Assembly: GCA_949987565.1 (NCBI GenBank)
Contig: OX465107.1
Span: forward strand, 11,041,721-11,105,720
DNA length: 64,000 nucleotides
Direction of reading: 5' to 3'
From: Luidia sarsii
Lineage: Eukaryota; Echinodermata; Asteroidea; Paxillosida; Luidiidae
Made by a program: the position numbers and the translations under genes. The notes under the pieces were generated by a model that was not told the origin of the DNA, did not search any database, and saw only the letters and a list, made by a program, of their open reading frames with translations. Of this stretch, positions 31,375 through 42,971 are shown one piece after another (position 1 is the first letter of the stretch; each line of letters opens with the position of its first letter).

Positions 31375-33985
31375 TACAATAGTAAATTTCTTCTCTTACA
31401 GTGCATTTTCGGCAAATTACACGACAACACCATTCAAAGGCACACTGGCAGCGCGCACTGACCAGTACACTCTTTACATTGTAGCCTCTCCCACAGCACA
31501 TACTGACACAGCTTTCGTTCTTGCTACACTCTCTCCCCCGTGTTCCTGGCGTATATTGATTCATCCTACAGAAGTTTGGTGAATGGTCAATATAAACTAA
31601 ATCCATTTCTTTCGATCTTAACAGCTGTTTCAACGAGATGCTAGAGAACAATGTGGAAACGCTCGCTCTTTGCAGATGTTTGTGTCTTTTAGTGAGTCGG
31701 AAACCCCGTCGTCGTTCAGCTTGTGCAGTATTAGCATGATGCACCATAACAGCGTGCTCATACTTGTCCTTTATTTCTCTGCCTGTTTCCTGTAGTCGAT
31801 TTAACTGTCGCCAGCATGTTTCTGACGTACACGATCCTGACACACCATGACACATGCAGACCTTCTTTGCATTTCCCACCACAACCTATAATATACAAAT
31901 AAAAAAAAGTATATTTTTATGTCGAATAACGTAGGCCCTACATAATTATGCCTAGTTCATGTTTCTTAATCTATTTTTAGAGAGCAACGTGTAAGGTAGG
32001 GCTACCGTAATGTTTTCAAGGGAAATGCAACCCAAGAAATAAAGTTAGCTTATCTGATTGGTAGTAAAAAACAACCTACGATTACCTATGAGTGACTCAC
32101 GTACGATTCTCATAAAGAGAGAAATTTCATGGAATTGTAGGTCGAATTGGCGTTCCCGTACGTAGCCATCTTTTGGAGATTCCCTTGGTGACTGAATAGC
32201 AAACTCGATGCTAGCTGCACGCGATGCACGCATTGTAATTGTCAGTCACTGATTTCTCCGAAACTACCCACTTAACGTTCAGACAACAAATATATTTTGT
32301 TGCTGGTATCTAGAAGAAAATTCTGTGTGAGTTTCATTTCTGAATTCCATCTAGTTTTTGAGAAAAAAATTCAACAATTCACGAACTTACGTGCTTCTCC
32401 AGAGTTGTGTGATAAAATTACGGCCAGTTTGTCATCTATACCCATGATGCTTTGCGAACGTCGAAAGGTTTATTTATAGAGCTCTATGTGTTGCCGTCAT
32501 TCCGTCGTGACATCACACCCCAAATCTCAAATTCGACCTACAATTCCATGCATTTTCTCTCTTTATGAAAATCGCACGTGAGTGACTTATAGGTAATATT
32601 GTAGGTTGTTTCTAATACCCAATCGGATAAGCAAATTTTATTTTTCTTGGGTTGCAATCCCCTTTAACACAAATTTGAATTGCTTTTTTGAAAAAGGAAA
32701 ATAAACTTTGACTGGACTGGGACTTAAACCCGAAATCTGGTTTCGCGTAACAGCGCTACTATATACCATCTGAGCTACCCATCCCAAATATATAACAAAA
32801 CGGAAACTACCTGTAATCTTTGCCGGGCGCCAGTCAGATGCATTTAACCATCAAATGTAATTTTTTTTTCAGGGAGCTCGCCCATTTTGATTCAGATGCA
32901 AACAACCATTGGTGGCCACAGCAGTTCGATAATCGTACAAAATGGTTGCAGCATATCCAATTTAAGTCAAACAAAATAAGGAAAAATTTACTGGGAACTT
33001 TTGAACAATACATTTAGAAAAATTGCAAAGAAAACTTTGACTGGACCGGGACTTCAACCCGAGACTTGCACGCCTACTCACCCTGATTCCTAAAAGGGTG
33101 TTATGCCTGTCCACTTTAGCCCGCAAGTCATTATTTCTTGTGAAGTCACCATTTTTTCGAATGAGAAATCGCTCAACGAACCGTTGACTATATTTCAGAT
33201 TGTCTCCACATCCTCCCCATTTCCACGTTTCTCTGTTGCCTTCTTCTGATAAATAGCTTGCATCACATGAACACCTCTCCATAATGCCCTGGCTACAGGC
33301 TTCAGCTATAGCAAAGGTCAATCCGGCAGATGATATAGCATATAAAAAGGATGTCTCTTTCATTCCTGCAACGTGAATACAAGAATAATGTTAGCTGACT
33401 CGCGGGTGAGTGAGGAAGGGAGGGAGGGGAGGGAGTGGGAGGCAGAGAGCTAGAGGAGGGAGGGAGAGGGAGAGACGCGGAGGGAGGGAGGGGAGAGAGA
33501 GGGGGAGGGAGGGAGGGGATAGAGAGGGGGAGGGAGAGGGAGGGGGAGGGAGAGAGATGGAGAGAGCGAGAGAGGGGGAGGGAGAGAGAGAGAGAGAGAG
33601 GGGAAGGAGGGAAGGGAAAAAAAGAGGAGAGAGAGAGAGAGGGAGAGAGAGAGAGAGAGGGGGGTAGAGAGAGCTAAAATGGGAGAAAGAGAGAGAGGGG
33701 AGCGAGGGGGAGAGAGACGGAGAGAGAGAGAGGGGGAGAGATGGGGGAGGGGAGGGAGAGAGAGGAGGGAGAGGGGGAGAGAGGGGAGGGAGGGAGAGAG
33801 AGGGAGAGAGAGAGGGAAGGAGAGAGAGGGAGAGGGAGAGAGAGAGGGGGAGAGAGGGGAGGGGGAGGGAGAGAGAGAGGGGGAGGGAGAAGGGGAGAGA
33901 GGGGAGGGAGGGAGGGAGATAGAGAGGGAAGGAGAGAGAGAGAGGGAGAGGGAGGGAGAGAGAGAGGGAGAGGGAGGGAGAGAGA

Positions 33986-34025
<40 letters not shown>

Positions 34026-34070
34026 AGAGGGGAGGGAGTGAGAGAGAGAGGGAGAGAGAGAGAGAGAGAA

Positions 34071-34104
<34 letters not shown>

Positions 34105-34105
34105 G

Positions 34106-34155
<50 letters not shown>

Positions 34156-36943
34156 AGAGGGAGAGAGGGCAATTAGTGTGTTCGCGTCACTCTCAGGTTA
34201 AGTCCCAATTCTAGGATGTCGGAAATCGGATGGCACTCTATCTATCTGTACACAGAAGCATATACGGCGTTTTCCCTTTGGTATAATCAAACCTATAGTG
34301 TTGAAAGACTTTCATAACGAGGTACACCGAATGCCATTTTGTAATAGGTTTGTCCGTAACAGTCATTTTCGTAATTTTCGTAATGCATGTATATACATGT
34401 ACTCGTATAACATAACTGTCCCCACGCACTGTTTGGAAAAGATCACATGTACGTGGAAACATATGAGGCTATTATACTAAATAATGATATATATAGAATA
34501 CGATTACATTGGTCGATTCTTCTATATATTGACCCTAAGTTTGATTAAATTTACTTCGTTTAAATTTTGGAGGATAGGGCCTAATCTATAGAGCGGTCGA
34601 AATCACGCTGCCAAAATGGTTGAACCACTCTTAACAAAATAAAAAGTGTACGAACACGCTTTGGATCTCCGTATCAAAGAAGCAGACGAATCTTAGTACA
34701 ATCACTACCCAAAGTTGCCATTTTTAGTCAAGCACAAGATTGCCCTATTACAACGTAATAATATTGACGGCGTTGTAAGGCTTTTGAATGACGATAAAAT
34801 GATGATAATTATAGCGCATATAACGCCTTAGTAGGGTTATATAAGGTCGTAAAGGGACAAAGGCGTATTTGAACCTCCAAGACAAGTCCGTAGGTCTTTA
34901 TGAGGTTGGAATTAAAAAAGTGTACCTGAGCTTCCTCAAGATTCCTCAGAGTTTATAAAATTGTACATCAAGACAGGATGTTACACCAAACTTTCTTACC
35001 CTTTCTCAGGAGGTTGACTCTTTGTGCAGTGTTTCGAATGGTGCAGTTCCATCGTTCGTTTCTAAACTGATCTTGGCACTGGAAGATGCTATAATCAAGC
35101 GCTCTCCTTAGTACAGTTGGCAAACCACAATCTCTGCTACATGTCCTTCGCTGCTGCTTTGTCAGACCTGGACTCTTGCAGTCAATAGTTAAGTGATCTC
35201 TCGTGACCTGTACAGTCGATGTGAGTCTGTTGTAGAATGAACATTTCAATTTTGATTACCCTTGCTGTCACATTCTGTTTTGGAGTTGAACCTTTTCAAA
35301 ATCTAGAAAAACCCCAAATAAAGCAAAATTAATTCACCTTTGTTATCAATGGAATTTTATTTAGAAAGGATTTTGAAATGCATACACTGGGGAAAACCTT
35401 TGTTGACGCGCAATATGAATAAGTTGTGGATGAATTCAAAATGGTTCGTGAAATGACAGTCATATATAGGCTTCCAAGAAACGTAGCAAAATAAATGACT
35501 GCGAATTGAGTCAGAAGTTTACTGTCCTCAAGAAGCAATCAGATTGGCGCATGCATGCAGGCAAGCAAGCGAGCAAGCAAGCAGCCAAGCGAGCAAGCAA
35601 GCAGCCAAGCGAGCAAGCAAGCAGCCAAGCGAGTAAGCAAGCAGCCAAGCGAGCAAGCAAGCAGCCAAGCGAGCAAGCAAGCAGCCAAGCTAGCAAACAA
35701 GCAGCCAAGCGAGCAAGCAAGCAAGCAGCCAAGCGAGCAAACAAGCAAGCAGCCAAGCGAGAAAGCAAGCAGCCCAGTGAGCAAGCAAGCAGCCAAGCAA
35801 GCAGCCAAGCGAGCAAGCAAGCAGCCAAGCGAGCAAACAAACAGCCAAGCGAGCAAGCAAACAAGCAGCCAAGCGAGCAAGCAAGCAGCCCAGTGAGCAA
35901 GCAAGCAGCCCAGCGAGCAAGCAAGTAGCCAAGCGAGCAAGCAAGCAGCCAAGCGAGCAAGCATGCAAACAAGCAATTTTGACCAAATACCGTATGCTTT
36001 CCCAACTATTTTTTACGTACGAATATTTGGAAGGCAAGCAATTCCTTAAAACATCAACTGCCTTTGCGCGATTCGAAGACAATATTCCATGGCTTAGTCA
36101 TTTTCACTATTGCTTGCGTCACAATATCCTGTTTTGGCTTGCTAAAGATATTGCACATAGTTCAGGAAATGACGCATGCATGGAGTCTTCTGCTCACACG
36201 GGCTTTCCTCGACATACTCGCCTGCGATTGGGAGAGTGTCGATCTTTGGCCTCCCGCAAGTTAAAGTCTGAACCGGAACTATGAAACTAAAGAGTTTATT
36301 ATTTCCCGGTAAAAAAAAACTGTTTTTGAAGGTTCGTGTTATAGATCGACAGCTTGAGCTTTTGTGTCATTAATACGCGTACGCCGTTCAGATAAATGCA
36401 CATTGAGGGTGGCGAACAGGAAATTGAGACGACAAATTAGTTTAATTTTAGTGCGTTTATATTATAATATGCATATATAGGCATATATTATATCCTTGCT
36501 ATTCATTTTACACTGGTCCATGTGACCCAAGTGTAGTTTTCATTCTTCTCGCGTTATGTAAAATCTATGATATTGACGAAATGTTGTGTTATGAATTTGT
36601 ACTTTCATTTATGATGATTTTCTGTCATCGTATATAGTCACATTATATTTCATAAAATATAATAAATTATACGTAGTTTTGATGTTTTATCGAGCTGCAT
36701 TACTTAGTGATACTTTAGAAATTAAAAAAAACCCCAGAAATTATACAATATCAATGCATGCATTTAGATGACCTTCGCACTAGTAATAGGCTATACTTGT
36801 CGGAACGATTTAAACTAGGCTATATAGTTGAGAGAAACTTACCCAAAATATCCGTGGGTGATTGGTAGCCGGAACACCATGACGTTTAACCCAAGCACCA
36901 GCCAGTAGTACAAGGGAAAGATCCAATACGGGCACCATTTCAT
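31370..36943 (-). CDS. Wnt9: Wnt9 secreted signalling protein (4 coding exons)
   Basis: Coding exons (minus): 36943-36843, 35226-35000, 33365-33082 and 31885-31370. Donors are GTAAGT, GTAAGA and GTGAGT; acceptors are ACAACAG, TTGCAG and ATTATAG. Phases match (split Gly, split Gly, phase 0), giving 375 residues, close to the usual Wnt9 length. Residues 1 to about 30 are a hydrophobic signal peptide ([18 protein letters not shown]). Exon 2 has the [15 protein letters not shown] motif with an Asn-glycosylation sequon. Exon 3 has [13 protein letters not shown] and [13 protein letters not shown]. Exon 4 has [10 protein letters not shown], whose first Ser (about S220) is the lipid-modified residue in Wnts, and the Cys-rich end [11 protein letters not shown] ... 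QCAFEWCC ... REEIYYCK. The wording of these motifs and [11 protein letters not shown] favour Wnt9 over other subfamilies. Wnts are lipidated ligands for Frizzled/LRP receptors. Introns hold simple repeats, a foldback element and SINEs. Confidence 0.95.
32010..32665. mobile_element. Foldback element in Wnt9 intron 3
   Basis: The left arm (32018-32160: AAGGGAAATGCAACCCAAGAAATAAAG ... AATTGTAGGTCGAATT) is complementary to the right arm (32525-32665: AATTCGACCTACAATTCCATG ... TCTTGGGTTGCAATCCCCTT). There are mismatches but long collinearity. The roughly 360-bp centre has no coding sequence. It lies between exons 4 and 3 of Wnt9 and could form a long hairpin in the pre-mRNA. Confidence 0.75.
32685..32910 (-). 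repeat. tRNA-derived SINE composite in Wnt9 intron 3
   Basis: The minus strand reads a tRNA-like head (GGGTAGCTCAGATGG, GTAGCGCTG), GGGTTTAAGTCCCAGTCCAGTCAAAGTTTATTTTCC and the family tail. The adjacent GGGCGCCAGTCAGATGCATTTAACC matches the flank near 15.7 kb in reverse. This is the best-preserved A box in the window (TAGCTCAGATGG). Confidence 0.7.
33005..33074 (-). repeat. SINE 3' fragment abutting the Wnt9 exon 3 donor
   Basis: Read on the minus strand, only about 7 bases after the GT of the donor the sequence becomes CTTGCAAGTCTCGGGTTGAAGTCCCGGTCCAGTC-type SINE sequence with the AAAGTTTTCTTTGCAA tail. The splice site is preserved immediately beside it. Confidence 0.65.
33408..34168. repeat. 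GA-rich low-complexity array in Wnt9 intron 2
   Basis: About 760 bp of GGGAGAGA-type purine repeat on the plus strand (pyrimidine in the Wnt9 sense strand). Open frames of Arg/Glu/Gly or Pro/Ser/Leu repeats are by-products. A long polypyrimidine tract in the transcript could affect splicing or form triplex DNA. Confidence 0.9.
34169..34967. other. Wnt9 intron 2, unique part
   Basis: No repeats or coding motifs were recognised. AT-rich with a few TACATGTA motifs. Confidence 0.5.
35556..35976. repeat. 20-bp minisatellite in Wnt9 intron 1
   Basis: Roughly 20 tandem units of GCAAGCAGCCAAGCGAGCAA, with variants (AAACAAGC, CCCAGTGAGC) and occasional shortened units. 20 bp is not a multiple of three, yet every frame is open because the unit has no stop. 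Non-coding. Confidence 0.92.
36000..36842. other. Wnt9 intron 1, unique part
   Basis: AT-rich and without recognised features. The plus-strand frame at 35979-36284 has no family signature. Confidence 0.45.
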
Positions 36944-39400
36944 ACTGCTGGACAACGTCTACTTAACTGGCCATGCCTTCACGCCTGCATGCGGCCGGGT
37001 GCATGCTTCTCATTTAAATCATTTTGAACTTCCTGTGTATTCCGATATTGTGGCACGAGGAATGCAATTTATCGCCCAAACCCTGCAGAACACGCGTACT
37101 TTCACTTCATATCATGTACATGTACATGTACATGTACATGTAGTAGGCCTACTGTACATGCAAGTGGTAGGGATGGTTTGCGCCGTTAGACAACTTGTTC
37201 GAGTTCCAGCAAAGTTTAGTCATCGTGGCAATTTGTTTTCAGACCAGCGGTTCTTTATATAAATCAGATATTTTATCCAACGAGCCTTCCGTTTCAATAT
37301 CGTAAATAATTGACTGTGCGGCCTTAGCTGGGCTTGGGTGTAGTATGTATGTTTCAGACGGACAGTTTTAATAACAACACGTCTACCAGATTGTACCAGA
37401 TCTTCGTGGCTATATATACGGTTAGTTGTCAGTAATGTTATGGCCACGAAAATGGCTTTATACCAACTGCTTGGCAGAGTGGCGGTCACCCCTTTAAACT
37501 CAGGCCCATTTTTGTGAGTTTTGCATGTGCTGTGATTTTTTCCTCACAAGTCCACTTTTCTTGTCAGAAACCTCATCACATTATATACTATTCTAAAGCT
37601 TACATATTGAGCTACATTTCTGTGAAGAAATAAATCCTCCAGGGGCTTTTTGAAAAAAAATTGCGGCCATTTTTAATCTGTCATTTGAATTTGAAAATTT
37701 AATTTTATTTCATATTTATGTAAATTTCATAATTTAAAAAAAATACTGAGAAAGTTTTGACTTCATTTTTGTATTTTACAACTAATACTCTTTCTATCCA
37801 TATAAAAATATGTAGACAAAAGTGAGTATTACCCCCCAAATGATGCCATTCAAATGATCTGTTACCATGCCTGTAAACGTGTATTGGTCAATGTACATGT
37901 ACAGTACATGCATGGGTAGATAAACAATCATACATCCAGCTAGTATGCCACTTCAAGATCGTCTTTTCTTCGCTCTCATCGAAGAAATTCAACATTATCT
38001 GAAATGTCTTCTCCTCCATATATGTTGTTCTGAAACACTGGCCAATATGAAGTGTCTTTTCAGGCTTCTTTTGGGGCATTCTGAAGCTGCACTATGAAGT
38101 ATTTGACGCGATAATTCAACCGGAAGTTGTACACTTTGGGCCGAAACTCGCGAACGCTTGTGAATGACAGAAAAGGGATTGGTCTGGCTTCTTTTTCATC
38201 CCGTATTTATTTTTGTATACGTCCACCATAGGGTACTCTACTATGGTTAGAAAGCTTGTTTATTCACCTTTCCAATGGTACCACTTTTTACCAACAGAGG
38301 GCGGTAGGTAAAGAGTTGTAAGGGTGCAGAACACTAAATAGAGCTCCCATTGAACACTGTACAAAAACACTCACTTTCAAAGTCAATTATCCCATGCCCA
38401 AAAGTCTCTCAGTTCTTGTAGCTATACATAAAATTGTAGTTTGGACCTTCATCTCTCAGATTCTTTTCAATTTTAGTCCTCTTAGCCGATTAGATTTTTT
38501 GCTAATTACCCTCAGAAAAAAACACCCCCAAAATGTGTAGCCGTCCAAGCCGAATTTCTGCAAGGATTTTGGGATGGACCCCTCCACTTCCACAGCCAAA
38601 TAGGGCCACCTTTAAAGCCAGATATGGTCCAAATTACATACCAAATTGAAGAGTGAACCCCCAGGTTGTCTTAAGCTTCACTTGTTCTACAATGTATCAG
38701 TTAATTAGCCTCCAAAGACCCCTTATTAAAAAAAAGTTGTGGGTACACACTTTATGATAATCAGCTCGGCGGAGCCATCTTGGATGGATTTTGTGTGCTG
38801 CACCCGTAAGTGATTTATTTTAGCGGACGCCGGCGTCCGTTTTTGTTCAGGGCTGAGTAAAACCTCGGCCATTGGAGGGGTTTACTATAATATGCCCTAT
38901 AGCTATTCACTTGAAATCTCTTTCAGGGCTCTGTTTTTGAACACACTCGGCTCAGTCGTGTCGAATTTCTATTGATGTTATAGGTCAGTTATAATTGCGT
39001 GAAATTACACATATATACTGTACATGTACTGTACATGATATTGTAACGTAAGAGCCGTGCAACATTATGCGCATGCATTTGCTGCGTTGTAGTAATACTA
39101 ATACTTGGGAGTATATAGGGCCTTATCGTAAGTTTGGCCCGTTTGAAATGAGTTTGAGTGAAGGTCAGTTTCATCATACAATTTAGTTTATTGATGGTAG
39201 TTCCCTATAATGATTAACAATCTCAGTATAGGCTGGTCTATTATTAGTTCATATATTGGTTAATGAAATACCATAAATGGAGGGGTGGGGGCAAAGAGGA
39301 AATCATGTATGGAGGGAAACACAAAATAAGGACCATCAGTGTAATAAATAAATAAATAAATCAGTGTAAACAATAAGTAAATGTAATGAATATGAAGCCC
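36944..39400. other. Region upstream of Wnt9
   Basis: The first kilobase should contain the Wnt9 5' UTR and promoter. A (GTACAT)n run lies at 37115-37140, and a CATGCATGCGG motif sits just upstream of the start codon. No TATA box or other core promoter element could be assigned with confidence. Further left, around 37490-38900, the sequence is repeat-like and non-coding, with no recognised gene. Confidence 0.35.
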
Positions 39401-39404
39401 TACA

Positions 39405-39485
39405 TTAACCACTCTCCTCCTTGATATTCAAGCAATGTGGTTGAATTAGTCCGAAGACGCAATTCATCTGTTTTATCGGGCAGGA
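39405..39485 (-). pseudogene. Short decayed Penelope-like 3' fragment
   Basis: The minus strand reads CTTCGGACTAATTCAACCACAT, then a diverged Gly-Gly-Glu-rich end. This parallels the CTTCGGACTATTCAACCACATGG of the PLE endonuclease terminus at 26966-26996, with a one-base insertion. It is the third PLE terminus in the window. Confidence 0.5.
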
Positions 39486-39756
39486 ATTCCGAATGCAACA
39501 CGTATACGTACGGCGAGAGACGCTTACAGTCGTCTGGCCAGCAAACAGCATGTTGCAAACACTTCAAGGGATGAAAAAAATTAAATTGGAAGGTATACAC
39601 CCTAATTGACAATGACACCGATTCGATGTCTTTCACATAACACAATTAACGTGTATAGTCATAACAAGAATGTTGAATGTGAGTTGAATGTCAGGTGGCT
39701 TGCCACTTGGGTGTTCATCCATACCTTTTCATCAATGGCAATATACCTTCCACAGA

Positions 39757-40455
39757 TATCAACTACGCAGTGGCTATTGTTACGGCAGCCGTAACACAAC
39801 TTCCGATTTCTATAGTTACGGCACTGCAACTGCGCAAGCGCGAGGACATGTCAGATTTTGTTGCATGGGGTATAAACCCCACATGCACAGGCAGCGCCGC
39901 CTCAAGCTCAGTACCATAAGAAACATGGCAAATTCCCTGGCTGTAGGCACATAATTTGCTTGTCTTGAAGAAATATCCCTGTCATTATCGGAATGCAAAA
40001 AGGTGTCTTTTGTCAATCATTTATAGAAGATTCTCTCGCACGGTGAGATCGGCAAAAAAACGGGTCCCTAACAAAGTCGTCAGCGATGCACTGTACTACG
40101 ATGTCGACTTCGCGTGCGTGCATGTGGCGGCAGAAAATACGAGAAGTTTAGGGAGGTTTAAAAGACAACTATACAAATTATAAAACTATTGTACCTATAA
40201 ATCAACGTTGTAATTTTCTTTAATCAAACAGTGGCAACAAATAATGATGAATGTATCATGCAAATGCAACAAATCAAGATCAAGCACGACGGCCGGGCGG
40301 CAGCGTCGCCAGCTAACATCGCGCTTCCAAAGTAGTCAGTGTACACGTTCGATCTGGCATGTCCTCGCGCTTGCGCAGTTGCAGTGCCGTAACTATAGAA
40401 AATGGAAGTTGCGTTACGGCTGCCGTAACAATTTAATAGCCACAGCGTATCAACT
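39757..40455. mobile_element. Inverted-repeat element with GTTACGGCAGCCGTAAC ends
   Basis: The left arm (39757-39853) contains GTGGCTATT, GTTACGGCAGCCGTAAC, AACTTCC and CTGCAACTGCGCAAGCGCGAG. The right arm (40353-40455) is its reverse complement with small indels. The terminal 17-mer is itself palindromic. The about 500-bp interior has no recognised gene. Confidence 0.75.
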
Positions 40456-40904
40456 AAGTATTCTGAATGCGTCTGTTCAAAATATCCCAGGCCCATTGCC
40501 TATCGGAGCCCATGTGACATGGCCTAAAGCACGCGTGAATAATTTATTTTGTGGTGGTCACAGTAAGTTTGTAAAAACAGCCGTGAAAATAGCGAATTCG
40601 GCCGTCGTGATGTAGCGCTAGCTTCAACTTGGTTAGGTTTACCGAGATGTTCTACTTCTACTAATAGTAATAAGTAATAATAGTGGGTCTATAGTACTAG
40701 AGTAGAGAGATGTTTACCGTTCATACACCATTCACGGACGACGTCCTTACCGTGATATCAGTGCCATGCGCCACTGATGAACATACTGTAGCGTAGGGCT
40801 CTGCTCTATGGTACTGTGTCGCGTTGTGTTGGTATTGTGTGCTTACATTACAGTTGCACTATCTTTGATTGAAGAATACAGCTGGACATGTTCAAACTTC
40901 AAAC

Positions 40905-41948
40905 CGTACGTATCCTCCAATAACCGGTTTTCGACGATATAAGGACTTTTCTTCAAACCGAACAATGTGGACGAAAGTATCACACTAAAACTTAAAAGAG
41001 GTCCCAGTCACTTTGTCCACACCACAGACTATTAGAATAATCATAGAGAAGGTTGATCAAGCTTGTCACTTCCGTAAGATTACCCGGTTTTGTTGACGTC
41101 CGCGGCGCACCGCGCAGTAAGCATCGTCACCTATTTTCGTCAGTGGTGTTTAGTAAGGTGTCCCAGTGTAGCCAAACGCAAAATAAATTCTTAAATTAAC
41201 TCAAAATGCTGTGTGGTACTATTAAATTCTTCCCTATATGTTTTTTTGTGTTCATCTTTGTTTTTGTTTTTCCATACTGCTTCTAACACTTTCCTCAAAT
41301 CATTCATAATTTATGCTTAAAACGTATTGGTCTTGTTGATGTCTTCTTTTGTGACGTTTAAAAAAAACTCCACAATCCTCTTTCTCACTGCTTCTTCAGT
41401 TATAACCTTTCCAAATGTCACTCCAGAGACACATTTCCTCCTTCTTGGTACTTTCTCTAGCTGCCCTTTTATTTTTTTCATTTAAAAAAAAAGCCTATTG
41501 GGCCATGCTACTTTTTGTCTTTAAATAATAATAAAAAATAAATTTAAAAAAATATATAAGCGAGACGCCCTATAGGAGGCTCCATAGTTTTTACCCTGAA
41601 CGGACTGCTTCAAGTTGCGTGATATATTTTTTTTCTACGGATGTTGGGGTTTGTTATGGTAAACTCAGATTTTTGTTAGGACCAACAATAAAGAAAACTG
41701 GAGCTTCGAAGCAACTGCCAATATTGTACCTAGGAAAATAGACCCCAAAAGAGCAACTTTTTGAATCACACGAGTTTGGCCTACTGGAAAAGCCTTAAAT
41801 TTCCACATTTTCGGTGACGGACAAGAGCAGGAAACCAACTGAAAGATATGAAGTCTGAGATCGTTATACGGAGTTGTTTTCATAGTGCGATGTGAGTTAG
41901 AAGGCTAAGCGTCGAAAACGTGTAGCGTCGAAAACGGGGGTTCCCACG
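40905..41948 (-). mobile_element. MITE family E, copy 1 (about 1.04 kb)
   Basis: The right end carries ACCGTGGGAACCCCCGTTTTCGACG (minus strand). The left end carries CCGGTTTTCGACGA on the plus strand, so the two ends form imperfect inverted repeats. Other copies are 24767-25578 and 63571-64000. A frame common to copies 1 and 3 (41883-41665 here) reads MKTTPYNDLRL and LQFSLLLVL; it is unrecognised, and it probably reflects shared descent rather than a gene. Confidence 0.75.
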
Positions 41949-42114
41949 GTACATGTACATCTGGTTTACAGGATGTGGGATCTTGTCCAATTGGGGTGAA
42001 TAGTGCCATTTAGTGGGTAGAATTTTACTGTCGACCTCTTGGGAGTCTTGACTTGAGCAAAGTGTGAAGTCAAATACTCGGATTCAGAAGTACAGTACTC
42101 AGTAGACCCTTTTT

Positions 42115-42268
42115 GTCCGAGTAACTTGGACTCGACAAGTCACCCTTTTTTATCGAATTTTGAAATTTTGAGTTTCGGGTGACTGTAGCCTGTACTGTCA
42201 CCCGAAACTCAAAATTTCAAAATTCAATAAAAAAAGGGTGACTTGTCGGGTCCAAGTTACTCGGGCTA
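42115..42268. mobile_element. Foldback element B, minimal copy (154 bp)
   Basis: TCCGAGTAACTTGGACTCGAC ... and its reverse complement enclose almost no spacer. It corresponds to the outermost 75-80 bp of each arm of the 873-bp copy at 7751-8623. Confidence 0.85.
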
Positions 42269-42282
42269 CCTTTTTAATAATA

Positions 42283-42500
42283 ATATTTACCGCAGCGGCT
42301 GTTGTTACGGCAGTCGTCCGTGTGGTTCCCTGACTTAATTGTATTTCGTCAGCATTGCAGGCTGATTGAACCAGTCTATTGCTATTAGTATTAGTATTAG
42401 CTGATAGTCTGGTTCCAAGAGCTAAACATCCTGACAAATACTGTGAAGTCAGGGAACCACACGGACGACTGCCGTAACAACAGCCACTGCGAATATTTAC
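42283..42500. mobile_element. Palindromic element C (about 54-bp arms)
   Basis: The arms run GTAAATATTCGCAGTGGCTG ... CCCTGACTT (right, read minus) and its counterpart on the left (42283-42336). Both contain GTTGTTACGGCAGTCGTCCG, related to the ends of the 39.8-40.5 kb element. The loop is about 110 bp. Confidence 0.75.
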
Positions 42501-42559
42501 AATTACAGGGCCCAGATGCAGATCCTCGGTCCTCTCTGTACAGTGTACTGTTGTAGTAC

Positions 42560-42635
42560 TAGTCCGAGTAACTTGGACCTGACAAGTCACCCTTTTTTAT
42601 CGAATTTTGAAATTTTGAGTTTCGGGTGACTGTAG
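42560..42635 (+). repeat. Half copy of foldback element B
   Basis: TAGTCCGAGTAACTTGGACC to GGGTGACTGTAG matches the left terminal 76 bp of element B. The mate arm is absent. A more diverged relative lies at about 42795-42865. Confidence 0.8.
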
Positions 42636-42971
42636 ACACTGTTGTAGTACGTTCTACATGCTCTAGATGGACTATGGTACAATTTTAGTACTTAGTACTT
42701 AGTACTTAGTACTTAGTACCATGGTACTTGGTAGTACCATTAAGGCATTATTAAGTACTACCATGGACATGGGGCTAGTCTGACTGTGAATAACTTGACC
42801 CCTTTTTTTTATTGAAATTTGGAATTTGGAGCATCGGGTGACTGAGTGTCGGGTCCAAGGGAAACAGTACTACTACTACTACTAAGTACTAGTACTTAGT
42901 AATAGTAGAACTAGTACTGAGTAGTAGTAGTACTACTAAGTACTAGTAGTACTAGTAGTAGTACTAGTACT
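42636..42971. repeat. AGT/ACT tract
   Basis: Alternating TAGTACTTAGTACC and CTACTACTACTAAG blocks, interrupted by a diverged element B piece at 42795-42865. Confidence 0.8.

Noticed and set aside
33410..34214. Arg/Glu/Gly or Ser/Pro/Leu repeat proteins
   Set aside because: Translation of a GA-rich simple repeat inside Wnt9 intron 2.
35506..36082. CRISPR-like array of 20-bp repeats, or a Lys/Ala/Ser repeat protein
   Set aside because: The units are contiguous with no unique spacers and lie in a eukaryotic intron. It is a minisatellite.
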